From Dyadobacter psychrophilus (GTDB taxonomy: Bacteria > Bacteroidota > Bacteroidia > Cytophagales > Spirosomataceae): a stretch of 64,000 nt of DNA. Of the stretch, positions 1 to 9,127 are shown piece by piece. Made by a program: the position numbers and the translations under genes. The stretch covers positions 744,001-808,000 of the forward strand of contig NZ_FUZA01000001.1 of NCBI RefSeq assembly GCF_900167945.1. The letters are read 5' to 3'. Numbering within the stretch: position 1 is the stretch's first letter; every line of letters begins with the position of its first letter. Below the pieces are notes generated by a model. The model was not told the DNA's origin. It made no database searches and worked only from the letters and a program-made list of their open reading frames with translations.

Positions 1-114
1 ATGCAAAAATCACACTTCTGACCTCCCCTCCTCAACCATAAAATGACCAATCGTTATAAAGCGCGGATCAACTGACAGAAAACTGGTTTTGAATGACGAA
101 TGTGCATCAACCCA

Positions 115-1086
115 TCACCACTTATCCAGCCCCAGCAGCTTCCTTCCCAGCTCCGAAAGTTGTGCGGTTTCGTATTTGGTTTTCTCCCAGTTTCTAGGGT
201 CGCCCGGGAATGCATAACCAGTTGGCGCTTCTCTTTCCCGCCAGGAGTTAATGCGCCATTGACGCAATGCCTCATCATCTTCCTGAGCCGGCATCATGGA
301 AATATATTGTGCAAGACGCACTTTGTCCTGACTGCGATTTGCTCTGATGCCATGGGGCTGCGAGCTGTTAAAAATCAGCAGATCGCCCGCGTTCATCTTT
401 ACTTTTACGAGATCAAAACCTGTCGTATCCGGCTGAAAATGATTGCGATCTTCGGGTTGCGTTAATTTCCAGGTGTCGTAAGTCCGGAAAAGCTCGGGTA
501 TGCATTGAAAACCACCCATATTTTCATCGTCCTGATCGGCCAGCGCCAACACACCTTGCACATTTTGTGGTTTTGTTTCCGGATCATAATCCCAGTGAAT
601 GAAGCCTTTATAGTCAAACCCAGGCCGCAAGGGCAAATTCAGATTGGCACGGTCGATCGTTACCCACAACTTTTCTGTCCCCCATATATCCGTAAATGCC
701 TGATGAACCTTCGGAAACTGGCGGTTATCCCACAAATACTGGTGGTTATAAACTTCGACCATTCCCGTGTTGGTCAACTCCTTCATTTTCATCTCTGCAC
801 GTGGAGGCGCATACCAGGTTTCGGGATTATTCGGATCCTTTTCTTCAAACTCCCAAAGAAAGTCTGCAAGCTTTTTAACCTGGTCTTTCGGAACCGCATC
901 CTTAATAACGATGTAGCCATTTGTGATCCAAAAATCCCAATCCTCCTCCGTCATTAACCCCAGCGGCCTGCCATTACTTCGGTCATTAAGTTTCACATTG
1001 CTTGATTTTGCGGTCGATGGATTTCCGGGAATGTCGGTATGCGCGTTGCCCGGCACCATTGTTGCCGTCATTGTTTGCTGTTCCAT
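115..1086 (-). CDS. Phytanoyl-CoA dioxygenase (PhyH) family protein
   Basis: This 323-residue protein has the layout of a PhyH-type Fe(II)/2-oxoglutarate oxygenase. The iron-binding facial triad is visible as HWD (His164, Asp166) and a distal His in PHGIRANRS (about residue 245), whose following Arg is a candidate for 2-oxoglutarate binding. The family hydroxylates small molecules; the substrate here cannot be told from sequence. There is no signal peptide, so it is probably cytoplasmic. A TAGCTTTG minus-7 element lies about 30 bases upstream. The gene is divergent from an AraC-type regulator, a common arrangement for a regulator and its target. The family call is firm; the substrate is unknown. 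Confidence 0.88.
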   Translation of the reverse strand: MEQQTMTATMVPGNAHTDIPGNPSTAKSSNVKLNDRSNGRPLGLMTEEDWDFWITNGYIVIKDAVPKDQVKKLADFLWEFEEKDPNNPETWYAPPRAEMKMKELTNTGMVEVYNHQYLWDNRQFPKVHQAFTDIWGTEKLWVTIDRANLNLPLRPGFDYKGFIHWDYDPETKPQNVQGVLALADQDDENMGGFQCIPELFRTYDTWKLTQPEDRNHFQPDTTGFDLVKVKMNAGDLLIFNSSQPHGIRANRSQDKVRLAQYISMMPAQEDDEALRQWRINSWREREAPTGYAFPGDPRNWEKTKYETAQLSELGRKLLGLDKW

Positions 1087-1116
1087 GCTATAATATTATT
1101 ACGTGAATTAATATAA

Positions 1117-1124
1117 CAAAGCTA
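1117..1124 (-). promoter_or_regulatory. Bacteroidota minus-7 element upstream of the PhyH gene
   Basis: Read on the minus strand this is TAGCTTTG, matching the TAnnTTTG minus-7 consensus of Bacteroidota housekeeping promoters. It would give a leader of about 25 bases before the ATG at 1086. No clear minus-33 TTG sits at the usual spacing. Confidence 0.45.
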
Positions 1125-1243
1125 GCATACAAAGATCCGCTACGCCACCTTTCCAGCAACCAAAATTTGCTCTCTATTGACATTAATGTCTGGAACTTTA
1201 CGTATTTTAGTCAATAGCAATACATAAACATGGACTTGAAACA

Positions 1244-2089
1244 ATGAAGATTATCCGGGAAGAAATTATTCCAAGCGCGGGAAGTTCTTTTAAAGTGTTG
1301 CTGACTCCCGGACTAAACGATACATTTCTATGGCATTTACATCCTGAGTATGAGATCGTTTACGTAGAAGGGACCAGCGGCACACGCCATGTGGGCGACC
1401 ATACATCGGTTTATGAAGGCAGCGACCTTGTTTTTATTGGTCCAAACATCCCACACCTCAATTTCGATTATGGTGTGCGAACTGAATGTGAGCAGGTTAT
1501 TATTCAGATGAAAGAAAATTTTTTAGGCAAAGACTTTTTGAACCTTCCCGAGTTTGCTCCTATTAAAACACTTTTCGAAAGATCGCATCACGGACTTTCA
1601 TTTTCTGGCCAAACAAAGAAAGCGATTGGCGCACAGTTAAAGCAACTCCCTGATCTTGATCATTTTGACCAACTTATATTACTGTTGCAAATCCTCAGAA
1701 TACTGGCTGCTTCCGAGGAAGTCATAACACTGAATACATTGCCAGCGGGTAATAAATCCTTGCAAAAGGAGCAACATCGCATGGATTCGATTTACAAATA
1801 CGTTGAGCTGCATTATGACCAAAATCCCGATGTGAATGTTATTGCAGAGCACGTTAACCTTACTACGCCCGCATTTTGCAGGTTTTTCAGGAAAAATGCC
1901 AAGATGACTTTTACAGATTTTGTTAATGTATATCGTATCAATCAGGCCAAAAATTTACTGTTACAAAACAAAACTGTCTCGGAAACCTGTTTTGCCGTCG
2001 GTTTTGAAAGTCTCTCCTACTTCAATAAGCTTTTCAAGAAAATCGTGAACGAAAATCCTTCTGATTTCAGGAAAAAATACCTCAGCTAA
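1244..2089 (+). CDS. AraC family transcriptional regulator with N-terminal cupin
   Basis: The 281-residue protein has an N-terminal cupin-like sensor (about residues 15-130, including HLHPEYEIVYVEG and the downstream IPHLNFDYG) and a C-terminal AraC double helix-turn-helix (about 180-281, ending in GFESLSYFNKLFKKIVNENPSDFRKKY). Such proteins sense small ligands, often sugars, and activate adjacent genes. It is divergent from the PhyH dioxygenase across a 157-base intergenic region, which makes that gene its likely target. That pairing is inferred from position only. Confidence 0.87.
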   Translation: MKIIREEIIPSAGSSFKVLLTPGLNDTFLWHLHPEYEIVYVEGTSGTRHVGDHTSVYEGSDLVFIGPNIPHLNFDYGVRTECEQVIIQMKENFLGKDFLNLPEFAPIKTLFERSHHGLSFSGQTKKAIGAQLKQLPDLDHFDQLILLLQILRILAASEEVITLNTLPAGNKSLQKEQHRMDSIYKYVELHYDQNPDVNVIAEHVNLTTPAFCRFFRKNAKMTFTDFVNVYRINQAKNLLLQNKTVSETCFAVGFESLSYFNKLFKKIVNENPSDFRKKYLS

Positions 2090-2247
2090 ATTTCTCTAAA
2101 ACGCGTCAAATTCGCGCTTGCACGTTCCAAAACGAGCCCTGTCAATGTTTTATGAAAAATATTTCAGATATTTTTAGTGTCAAATGTTTGATATTTAAAA
2201 TAACATTAATATTTTTACATCAGGATTACACTTCATCATTATTAATT

Positions 2248-2895
2248 ATGAAACGGGTTCACATCAACAACAACCATTGGAATACACTGGCCAGCATCAG
2301 GCACCACATGTATGAATATCTGTTGGTATTTTCATGTGATAAGGTTACAGAAGCTTTGCTTCATAATGTCAAGCGGTATTTCGAAGAGAACTATGGCTGT
2401 GCATATGCTGCTAACCTCGTGCCTCACCTGACGCTCTTTAAATGCACCATCCATGAAAATAAAGTGGATCGCATTATCCAGGGTTTCGAGAAAGTGGCCC
2501 GTCATGCATCCCCATTATCTATTTCGCTCACCCAGTTTAGAAAGTACGAGTACGGCACATTTTACGTTGATCTGGAAACCAGCGCGTCGGACCAGATTAT
2601 CGATCTGGCGAAAAGGCTGAAAATGGAAGTGGGGAATCACGTGCGGCAATGGGCACCGGGAGAAAATCATTTCTGCGATCATCCGCATTTTACCATTGCC
2701 AGAAATATGAGCGCTTTGCAAACTGCGAAGGCTGCGATAGACTGGCTTTACCGCGAGTTTCTTGCCACCTTTCAGGCCAGCGAAATGATCCTGCTCAGGA
2801 GATCACTGATCACAGGCTCTAAGTACGAGCAAATTGCTACATTTCCCCTTCTTGGGATTCCAGGAGGCAGTTATACACAAGGTTCGTTGTTTTAA
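2248..2895 (+). CDS. 2'-5' RNA ligase / 2H phosphoesterase family protein
   Basis: Two H-x-T motifs (PHLTLF and PHFTIA) about 95 residues apart define the 2H phosphoesterase fold of the LigT/cyclic phosphodiesterase superfamily. Members act on 2',3'-cyclic phosphates or 2'-5' linkages in RNA or nucleotides. The open frame extends upstream to 2152, but that part is AT-rich and lacks family character. I place the start at 2248, and an ATG at 2308 (MYEYLLVF) is an equally good choice because it lies just before the first core strand. The substrate is unknown. It seems transcribed alone. Confidence 0.78.
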   Translation: MKRVHINNNHWNTLASIRHHMYEYLLVFSCDKVTEALLHNVKRYFEENYGCAYAANLVPHLTLFKCTIHENKVDRIIQGFEKVARHASPLSISLTQFRKYEYGTFYVDLETSASDQIIDLAKRLKMEVGNHVRQWAPGENHFCDHPHFTIARNMSALQTAKAAIDWLYREFLATFQASEMILLRRSLITGSKYEQIATFPLLGIPGGSYTQGSLF

Positions 2896-2948
2896 CATGT
2901 TTGTTTCATGGCGCGCAGGGTGTCGCGTCATGAACAACATTGAATGTC

Positions 2949-3019
2949 GACGTTTCAAACAATGTTGATGGTGAAAACAATGTTAATGGTGCAACCATTG
3001 CGGACGTTTCAAACAATGT
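2949..3019 (+). repeat. 17-bp direct repeat with AACAATGT iterations upstream of ggt
   Basis: GACGTTTCAAACAATGT occurs at 2949-2965 and again at 3003-3019. A shorter AACAATGTTAATGG copy lies between them at 2976-2989. The tract is open in the ggt frame but lies upstream of the signal-peptide start, so it is more likely a leader or regulatory repeat than protein. Confidence 0.5.
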
Positions 3020-3140
3020 CGACAGTTCAAACAAAAATATAAAAGGGCGCGGCTCAGCAAGGGGTAAATGTTTAAATTGCGTAGAGGATGATGTGGGGAT
3101 TGCAGATCACCCGTCGCCAAGACCTGAACCAGCTACCTTT

Positions 3141-5009
3141 ATGAAAATAAATTTCCTTTTCAATTCCCTCATCCTGGCCATCGCCACTTTTACAGCGAAT
3201 GGACAGTCTTTTAATAATTTCCCCGTCACCACGCAAAAACCGCCTCTGCACGCAAAACATTGGATCGGTATCACCGGCAAACCAATGGCAGCGACCGCGG
3301 GAGCGATGATTTTTAGTAAGGGAGGAAATGCGATCGATGCTTCCTGTGCTATGTTGGCGGCCACCTGCACCATGTGGGATGTATTGAGCTGGGGCGGTGA
3401 AACGCAGGCTCTGATCTATAACCCGAAAACGAAGAAAGTGATCGCAATTAATGCGATGGGCGTAGCTCCAACTGGTGCGACGGCCGGGTTTTTCAAGAAC
3501 AAAGGGATGAAATATCCCCCGGAATACGGTCCTTTGGCTGCAACGACACCTGGAACCGCGGGTGGATTAATGACAATGCTTGCTGAATACGGCTCAATGT
3601 CCCTGAAAGAAGTGCTTGCACCAGCCATGCAACTTGCGGAAGGGTATCCGATCGAAGCTCAGACCGCCAATGCCATTGAACGGGATAAAGGCGAAATCAA
3701 AAAATGGCCTTACTCTACCAAAGTGTTCCTGCCCCACCTCGGATCGAAGCGCGAAGCGCCGGACGCTGGTGAAATTTTTGTTCAAAAGGATCTGCTGGCC
3801 ACGCTTCAAAAATTGGTCGATACTGAGCAGGAAGCTTTAAAAAAAGGCAAAAACAGGAAAGAAGCTATTTACGCCGCTTATGACCGCTTTTACAAAGGGG
3901 ATATTGCCAAAGAAATTGCCAGGGGAACCCAGGAACAGGGCGGGCTGATCACCGAACAGGATATGGCGAACTGGAAAGTTAAAATCGAGGAGCCGCTAAT
4001 GACTTCTTACCGGGGCATTGATGTGTATAAAATGCAGCAATGGACACAAGGACCGGTTTTGCTCCAGACATTAAATATGCTGGAAAACTTCGACCTGAAA
4101 AGTATGGGTTACAATTCATCGCGTTATGTGCACACGTTGTACCAAACAATGAACCTAGCTTTTGCTGACCGTGATTTTTATTATGGCGACCCGGCTTTTG
4201 CTCCCGAGGAACCAATGAAGGGTTTGCTTTCTAAAGAATATGCAAAGGAAAGAATCAAGCAGATCAATTGGGAAACAAATGATGCCAAGGCGCTTCCGGG
4301 AGATCCATATCCATTTGAAGGCAAGAAAAACCCTTATGCCGATCAGATCAAATCCTGGGGAAATTTCCATGCTTCACTCAACCGCAATGCGAATGGACTG
4401 AATGAGAAATACATGGAAGAATTCACAGCCGGAACCACCTCCGTAGAAGCGGCAGACGAAGAAGGTTGGGTTGTGAGTATTACGCCGAGTGGCGGCTGGG
4501 TGCCTGCGTGCATTGCAGGTAACACGGGTGTGGGACTGAGCCAACGTATGCAGTCCTTCGTTCTTGATGCGAAAGAAAATCCATTTAATGTTGTAGAGCC
4601 AGGAAAGCGCCCGCGCGTAACGTTAACGCCAAGTCTTGCACTGAAAGACGGAAGGCCGTTTCTCTCCTTTGCTAAACAGGCTGGTGATGAACAGGATCAA
4701 CTGCTCCTTCAATTCTTTTTGAATGTTGTGGAATTCGGAATGACAGTTCAGGAAGCAACGGAGGCGCCGAGTTTTAAAACTTTGCAAATGTATGCGAGCT
4801 TTGGTGCACACGAAAAGCAACCAGGCGGACTGATCCTGAACCAGGTGATGCCCGATTGGTCGAGGAAGGAACTTTCGAGAATGGGCTATAAGCTTTATTA
4901 TCAGCCAAGGACCAGCGGCCCAATCAACGCTATTTACTTTGACTGGCAGCATAAAAGTTTCTGGGGCGGATCCAGCAACCATGGCGAGGATTACGGCATA
5001 GGCTGGTGA
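3141..5009 (+). CDS. ggt: Gamma-glutamyltransferase
   Basis: This is a gamma-glutamyltranspeptidase precursor of 622 residues from the chosen start. The family cleaves the gamma-glutamyl bond of glutathione and related peptides in the periplasm after self-cleavage into two subunits. The nucleophile region is visible as GTTSVEAADEEGWVVS, where the first Thr (about residue 432) would become the N-terminus of the small subunit. N-terminal family features include GGNAIDA and the PGTAGG stretch. The reading frame is open back to 2940, but the ATG at 3141 begins a good signal peptide (MKINFLFNSLILAIATFTA), and the upstream part is a low-complexity repeat. It converges with, and overlaps by 19 bases, the VOC-GNAT gene. 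Confidence 0.87.
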   Translation: MKINFLFNSLILAIATFTANGQSFNNFPVTTQKPPLHAKHWIGITGKPMAATAGAMIFSKGGNAIDASCAMLAATCTMWDVLSWGGETQALIYNPKTKKVIAINAMGVAPTGATAGFFKNKGMKYPPEYGPLAATTPGTAGGLMTMLAEYGSMSLKEVLAPAMQLAEGYPIEAQTANAIERDKGEIKKWPYSTKVFLPHLGSKREAPDAGEIFVQKDLLATLQKLVDTEQEALKKGKNRKEAIYAAYDRFYKGDIAKEIARGTQEQGGLITEQDMANWKVKIEEPLMTSYRGIDVYKMQQWTQGPVLLQTLNMLENFDLKSMGYNSSRYVHTLYQTMNLAFADRDFYYGDPAFAPEEPMKGLLSKEYAKERIKQINWETNDAKALPGDPYPFEGKKNPYADQIKSWGNFHASLNRNANGLNEKYMEEFTAGTTSVEAADEEGWVVSITPSGGWVPACIAGNTGVGLSQRMQSFVLDAKENPFNVVEPGKRPRVTLTPSLALKDGRPFLSFAKQAGDEQDQLLLQFFLNVVEFGMTVQEATEAPSFKTLQMYASFGAHEKQPGGLILNQVMPDWSRKELSRMGYKLYYQPRTSGPINAIYFDWQHKSFWGGSSNHGEDYGIGW

Positions 5010-5821
5010 TCACGGTCGATAATCCGCATCATTCCAAATGTAGGCGTAAAATGGACCTGCTGATAGAAGGGAGCCAGGTGTTCGGAAGAGAATAACCCTA
5101 CCATTGCTTTGTTTGTAGCGTTCTGATCAAGCCAGCGCGTGAGTTCCTGCATAATTGCCGTGCCAACGCGTTTTCCTTGCCAGTCGGGGTGGACCATGAC
5201 GTCTTTTACATAATAAAAACTGAATCCGTCGCCGAGCAACAATGCGCAGCCGATTACATCGCCATTGTCCGAATTTTCTGCTGTCACGGTCGTTTGCATG
5301 AAGTCAAGCTGTGCCTGTAACATTTCGTCAGTTGCTGTATTAGCCCAACCCACGGCTTCGAACAAGTTGCGATACTGGGCCACCGTTGGCTTTTTTATTG
5401 AAATTTTAATGTTGGCAGGCAGTTGCTCCGAATGGCCCTTTTTGTAGTTTGTCGGAGCAGCGAAAGTAATGTAGTAACCATTAATGTCCTTAATAACATA
5501 CTCATTAAGTCCATAAACCTGCTTTGAGAGCGGCATTGTGATTTCCGCCTTGTTATCCTGATGTATTTGATACAGCAATTCGATGTTCCGCACACGGATC
5601 CATACGGAATGCCCGTGCTGGGCGGCAGCCAAGGCTGGATTATGTGAAAACTGGATAGAGGCCCCGTGCCATGAAACCCCCCCGTGCCTCGGCGGCTCGC
5701 CCCAGGTCCACTGGTTAGGAAAACCGAGGACTTCCTGCCAGTATTTTATCGTTTCAGCCACATTATGGACTGAAAGAACCGGTTCTGCATGAGAGAAAGA
5801 AGGTTGTTGGCTATCATCCAT
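4991..5821 (-). CDS. VOC (glyoxalase-like) / GNAT acetyltransferase fusion protein
   Basis: Two domains are fused in 276 residues. Residues about 10-125 form a vicinal-oxygen-chelate/bleomycin-resistance-like fold (EPVLSVHNVAETIKYWQEVL at the start, GYYITFAAP at the end). Residues about 132-270 form a GNAT N-acetyltransferase, with the acetyl-CoA loop in VHPDWQGKRVGTAIMQEL. Such fusions suggest a resistance or detoxifying acetyltransferase whose substrate is bound in part by the VOC half, but no substrate can be named. The 3' end overlaps the end of ggt by 19 bases, a convergent arrangement. Confidence 0.83.
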   Translation of the reverse strand: MDDSQQPSFSHAEPVLSVHNVAETIKYWQEVLGFPNQWTWGEPPRHGGVSWHGASIQFSHNPALAAAQHGHSVWIRVRNIELLYQIHQDNKAEITMPLSKQVYGLNEYVIKDINGYYITFAAPTNYKKGHSEQLPANIKISIKKPTVAQYRNLFEAVGWANTATDEMLQAQLDFMQTTVTAENSDNGDVIGCALLLGDGFSFYYVKDVMVHPDWQGKRVGTAIMQELTRWLDQNATNKAMVGLFSSEHLAPFYQQVHFTPTFGMMRIIDRDHQPMP

Positions 5822-5922
5822 GTTCTTTGAATAAGTTACACTGATACGCTGTATCGGAAATTTCGGGACAGTAATAATGTTTGTTAAATATTATTATATT
5901 TATTAAAACTATGACTATCACA

Positions 5923-8850
5923 ATGAAACAACTATACAGCCGACTCCTCATTTGCCTTATTTATATCACAATAATAGCGTTTTCCGCAGCATTCCTGAAC
6001 AAGGAAGCCAAAGAAAAGGAATGGTTTCCTTATTACGATTTTGATCCCGGAGTATTTCAGAGCGCACCGCGTGCTTACGGGCCTTTAACCCGCTGGTGGC
6101 TTCCTGGCAATGACATTTCAAGTGAAGAACTGCAACGCGAGATCCGTATGTTTGCCGACAATGGTTTTGCAGGTGTGGAAGTGCAGCCGCTTACGCAGGG
6201 GTTGAATCCAAAAGCGCCAAAGGGACAGCACGACCGTGTTTATAGCTGGGATACACCCTCTTACTATGCCCACATCGCTGCACTCATGGAGCAGGCGAAA
6301 AAGTCTAAGGTAATTGTTGACATGAACGGCGGCAGCGGATGGCCGCTGGGCGGATCCTTTTTTGACCCGAAGGAAAGTATGAAAACGCTGGCCGTGTCTG
6401 ATACCATACTCAATGCGGGCCAGAGTTTCCAGGGTGCCCTTCCTAAGCCTGGCAATCACGCACCAAAAGCCACTGGCATGATGGCGGCTATGATGACCAA
6501 GAATTTTGTCGATGATAAATGGGCCGTTCCGTTGAGCATTATCGCTGCCAGAGTTGAAAAAGTAAATGATCATCAGACCGTTCTCGAACCTAAAACGATT
6601 GTTGATCTCAGTAAAAACATTCACAACGGAACACTTGACTGGAAGGCGCCGGATGACGGAAAGTGGCAGATCGTGGTAACATGGAAAATCCCTTCCGGTG
6701 AAAAGCCATCGCTCATCGCCTCCGAGAAAAACAACTACGTGATCGATCATCTGGACCCGGCCGTTGTAGCAAAAACATATGAATATCTGCTTGGTCGCAG
6801 AACCGGATTGAATAAATATCATGGCAAGCCGATGCGTGCCATTTTTAATGATAGCTACGAATTCCATACAGACAGGATCATTTCAGCCGATTTCCTGAAT
6901 AAATTCAAGACGATGAATGGTTATGACATCACGCCGTATCTCGCTTCCGTTTTTCAAAAAGGTTATGATCATCCCGTTTATCTCGCGAGCATGTACGCAG
7001 GTGCGAAACCACCGGTAGTTTTTAATGAAAAAGAAAATTGGCGGATGATGTATGATTATGATAGAACCGTTAACGAGGTGTTTAAGAAAAATTTCATAGG
7101 CGCTTCCAACAGCTGGCTTGGCAGTCGCGGAATGCTACACCGCACGCAGGCCTATGGATTCCCTATTGATGTGATCGGGGCTGCTGGCTCAGCCGACATT
7201 CCGGAAGCTGAACAACTATTTGCAGAAGGCTCGGAGGGTTATTTAAAACTTGTGACATCCGGCGCGCATTTGAACAACAAGCCGGTCATTACGCAGGAAT
7301 CATTCGTGTCGATCCTGAGAGCGGAAATGACCACGCCTCAGAAAATTAAAATGTGGGCAGACAAGTCGCTGGCTTGTGGCATTAACCAGCTTATTTACCA
7401 CGGTACACCCTACAAATACAACAATGGAGAATACGGGGCTGAGGGCTGGAACACCTGGTCATCACCTTTCCTGCCTTTTGTCAATTTCTCAACCGGGATG
7501 AACGAAACCGATCCTTTTTGGAAGGACGTAAAGCAGATCAATGCTTACCTGGCGCGGTGCCAATATGCATTACGGGCGGGCAAACCAAAGACCGACGTGC
7601 TTATTTACATGCCTTTCGTCGATTTTACGGAAGATCAGCTTGCCACGAATCCGGAAGAAATTCTGGAACGCGGTTACCTGAAAGGCATAGAGCCCGACAT
7701 TCAAGGGTTTGGTGTTTTCAAAGCGCCGGATACGCGCATTAACCGCTGGTACAAAAAGCTTTGGCCAATTATCAATGAGCTTGAAGCCAATGGCATAACC
7801 TGGGAATTCGTTAATGAAGAATCATTGCAAAAGGCCACGAGCGTTGGGAAGGACTTCACCATTGCCGGCAACAATTACCAAGCGCTGATTGTCGCCAATT
7901 TGCCATTCATCGGCCTTCGTGCGGCGCAAAAAATCAACACCATGACCAAGGCCGGTGCAGCAGTGTGGATGGACGGTGCATTACCCGAAGTCCAGCCATC
8001 CTATCGCGATTTTGAAGCAAATGATAAGCTTGTGAAACAAATGATGGAGGAGACCGCCAGCCAGAAAACCGCAGTGAAATGGGATTCAAAACCATATAAA
8101 AGTATTGAGCAAAAGATAAATTTTACTGGAAAAATGGACTTTTCACGGCAAATCGTCCGGCAGATGGAGGATGGAAGCGAGGTTCGTTTTTTCTGGAATA
8201 AATCGGACAAGTGGCAAACTTTGGAATTAAAAATCGGCTCAGAGTTTAAGGATCATTATTGGATGAACGCAGAAAATGGTCAGGTAACAAAAGGACAGGC
8301 GACAGCTGCGTATGACCTTGCCCCTTACGGATCTGTAATTTTGTATGCTACTTCAAAGAATATATCAGAAAGCATTCTTTCTCCACCCGTTGCATCTTCC
8401 CGAAAAGCTACTGAAATGTTGAAAGTTAATAACTGGACGTTGGGAGTTGGCAAAACCGTACTGAGTGATCAGAGTTTGAAAGACTGGCGGCAGATTGATG
8501 ACTTGAAATTCACAAGCGGTGATGGCATTTACCGTTCCAAATTTAATGTTCAGAATGTTGAGTCGAATGCCAATTATTTCCTCGATCTCGGTCAGGTTTA
8601 TTACACTGCCGAAGTGATGATTAATGGCAAACCTGCTGGCAAAAGACTGTTTACACCTTTTGAATTAAACATTACCAAACTTTTGAAATCAGGTGAAAAT
8701 GAGATCGAGGTGAAAGTGACAACCTCCCGCCGCAATGGTTTTATTGGTGAAGCTGTGAAAGAAAACCCGTTGTATCTGCAATTTAAAGGACAGGAAAAAA
8801 CCACGGTCCCCGCAGGACTGGTCGGGCCGGTCATTATCAAAAAACTATAA
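5923..8850 (+). CDS. GH106-like alpha-L-rhamnosidase family glycoside hydrolase
   Basis: This is a large exported protein of about 975 residues resembling GH106 rhamnosidases. The N-terminal catalytic region begins GPLTRWWLPGNDISSEELQR followed by FAGVEVQPL. The C-terminal end (about the last 130 residues) resembles a GH2-type galactose-binding beta-sandwich (YFLDLGQVYYTAEVMINGK). GH106 enzymes remove terminal L-rhamnose from plant or microbial polysaccharides. A signal or membrane anchor follows the start (LLICLIYITIIAFSAAF). Starts at 5911 or 5923 are possible; an upstream TTG at 5881 is weaker. There is no adjacent SusCD pair, so it is not part of a visible polysaccharide locus here. Confidence 0.8.
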   Translation: MKQLYSRLLICLIYITIIAFSAAFLNKEAKEKEWFPYYDFDPGVFQSAPRAYGPLTRWWLPGNDISSEELQREIRMFADNGFAGVEVQPLTQGLNPKAPKGQHDRVYSWDTPSYYAHIAALMEQAKKSKVIVDMNGGSGWPLGGSFFDPKESMKTLAVSDTILNAGQSFQGALPKPGNHAPKATGMMAAMMTKNFVDDKWAVPLSIIAARVEKVNDHQTVLEPKTIVDLSKNIHNGTLDWKAPDDGKWQIVVTWKIPSGEKPSLIASEKNNYVIDHLDPAVVAKTYEYLLGRRTGLNKYHGKPMRAIFNDSYEFHTDRIISADFLNKFKTMNGYDITPYLASVFQKGYDHPVYLASMYAGAKPPVVFNEKENWRMMYDYDRTVNEVFKKNFIGASNSWLGSRGMLHRTQAYGFPIDVIGAAGSADIPEAEQLFAEGSEGYLKLVTSGAHLNNKPVITQESFVSILRAEMTTPQKIKMWADKSLACGINQLIYHGTPYKYNNGEYGAEGWNTWSSPFLPFVNFSTGMNETDPFWKDVKQINAYLARCQYALRAGKPKTDVLIYMPFVDFTEDQLATNPEEILERGYLKGIEPDIQGFGVFKAPDTRINRWYKKLWPIINELEANGITWEFVNEESLQKATSVGKDFTIAGNNYQALIVANLPFIGLRAAQKINTMTKAGAAVWMDGALPEVQPSYRDFEANDKLVKQMMEETASQKTAVKWDSKPYKSIEQKINFTGKMDFSRQIVRQMEDGSEVRFFWNKSDKWQTLELKIGSEFKDHYWMNAENGQVTKGQATAAYDLAPYGSVILYATSKNISESILSPPVASSRKATEMLKVNNWTLGVGKTVLSDQSLKDWRQIDDLKFTSGDGIYRSKFNVQNVESNANYFLDLGQVYYTAEVMINGKPAGKRLFTPFELNITKLLKSGENEIEVKVTTSRRNGFIGEAVKENPLYLQFKGQEKTTVPAGLVGPVIIKKL

Positions 8851-8880
8851 AATTTCAAATAGACTTTTTGGCCTCAAGTA

Positions 8881-9110
8881 TCAATACAATTTCATGCTGT
8901 CCCCGGCTTTTTGCCCAGGATATCCAGGTAAGCGCCATTTGCAATAAGAATCAAACTCGCCTCGCGCCAGAGAATCGTCTTTTTCCAACAAGGCCTTCAG
9001 CGTTTCGAAGTCACTTTTTTGGCTGCACAGAACATCTCCCAGACGTCAGTCGCTAATCCGGTCGACCAGAGTATCGGTTCATTCCTGCTGAGCGCATCGG
9101 GCTGGTTCAT
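8881..9110 (-). pseudogene. Broken ankyrin-type protein remnant
   Basis: On the minus strand an ATG at 9110 opens MNQPDALSRNEPILWSTG and runs into DVWEMFCAAKK, then stops after 37 residues. One base out of phase, the text continues as DFETLKALLEKDDSLARGEF, which reads as the missing helices of an ankyrin-like repeat. Adding one G after the A-run restores the frame. The next section ends abruptly at 8881, so there is probably also an internal deletion. No function is likely to remain. Confidence 0.5.
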
Positions 9111-9127
9111 AGTGGTTTGTCTTTTGT

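Noticed and set aside
100..957. Rightward open frames at 100-465 and 505-957
   Set aside because: They lie antisense to the PhyH gene, whose iron-binding motifs and family pattern are clear; the rightward products have no domain character.
2940..3140. Upstream extension of gamma-glutamyltransferase
   Set aside because: Open frame but low-complexity repeat, followed by a normal signal-peptide start at 3141.
6118..6867. Leftward 249-codon frame inside the rhamnosidase gene
   Set aside because: Antisense shadow of a strong coding sequence; no start context or family.
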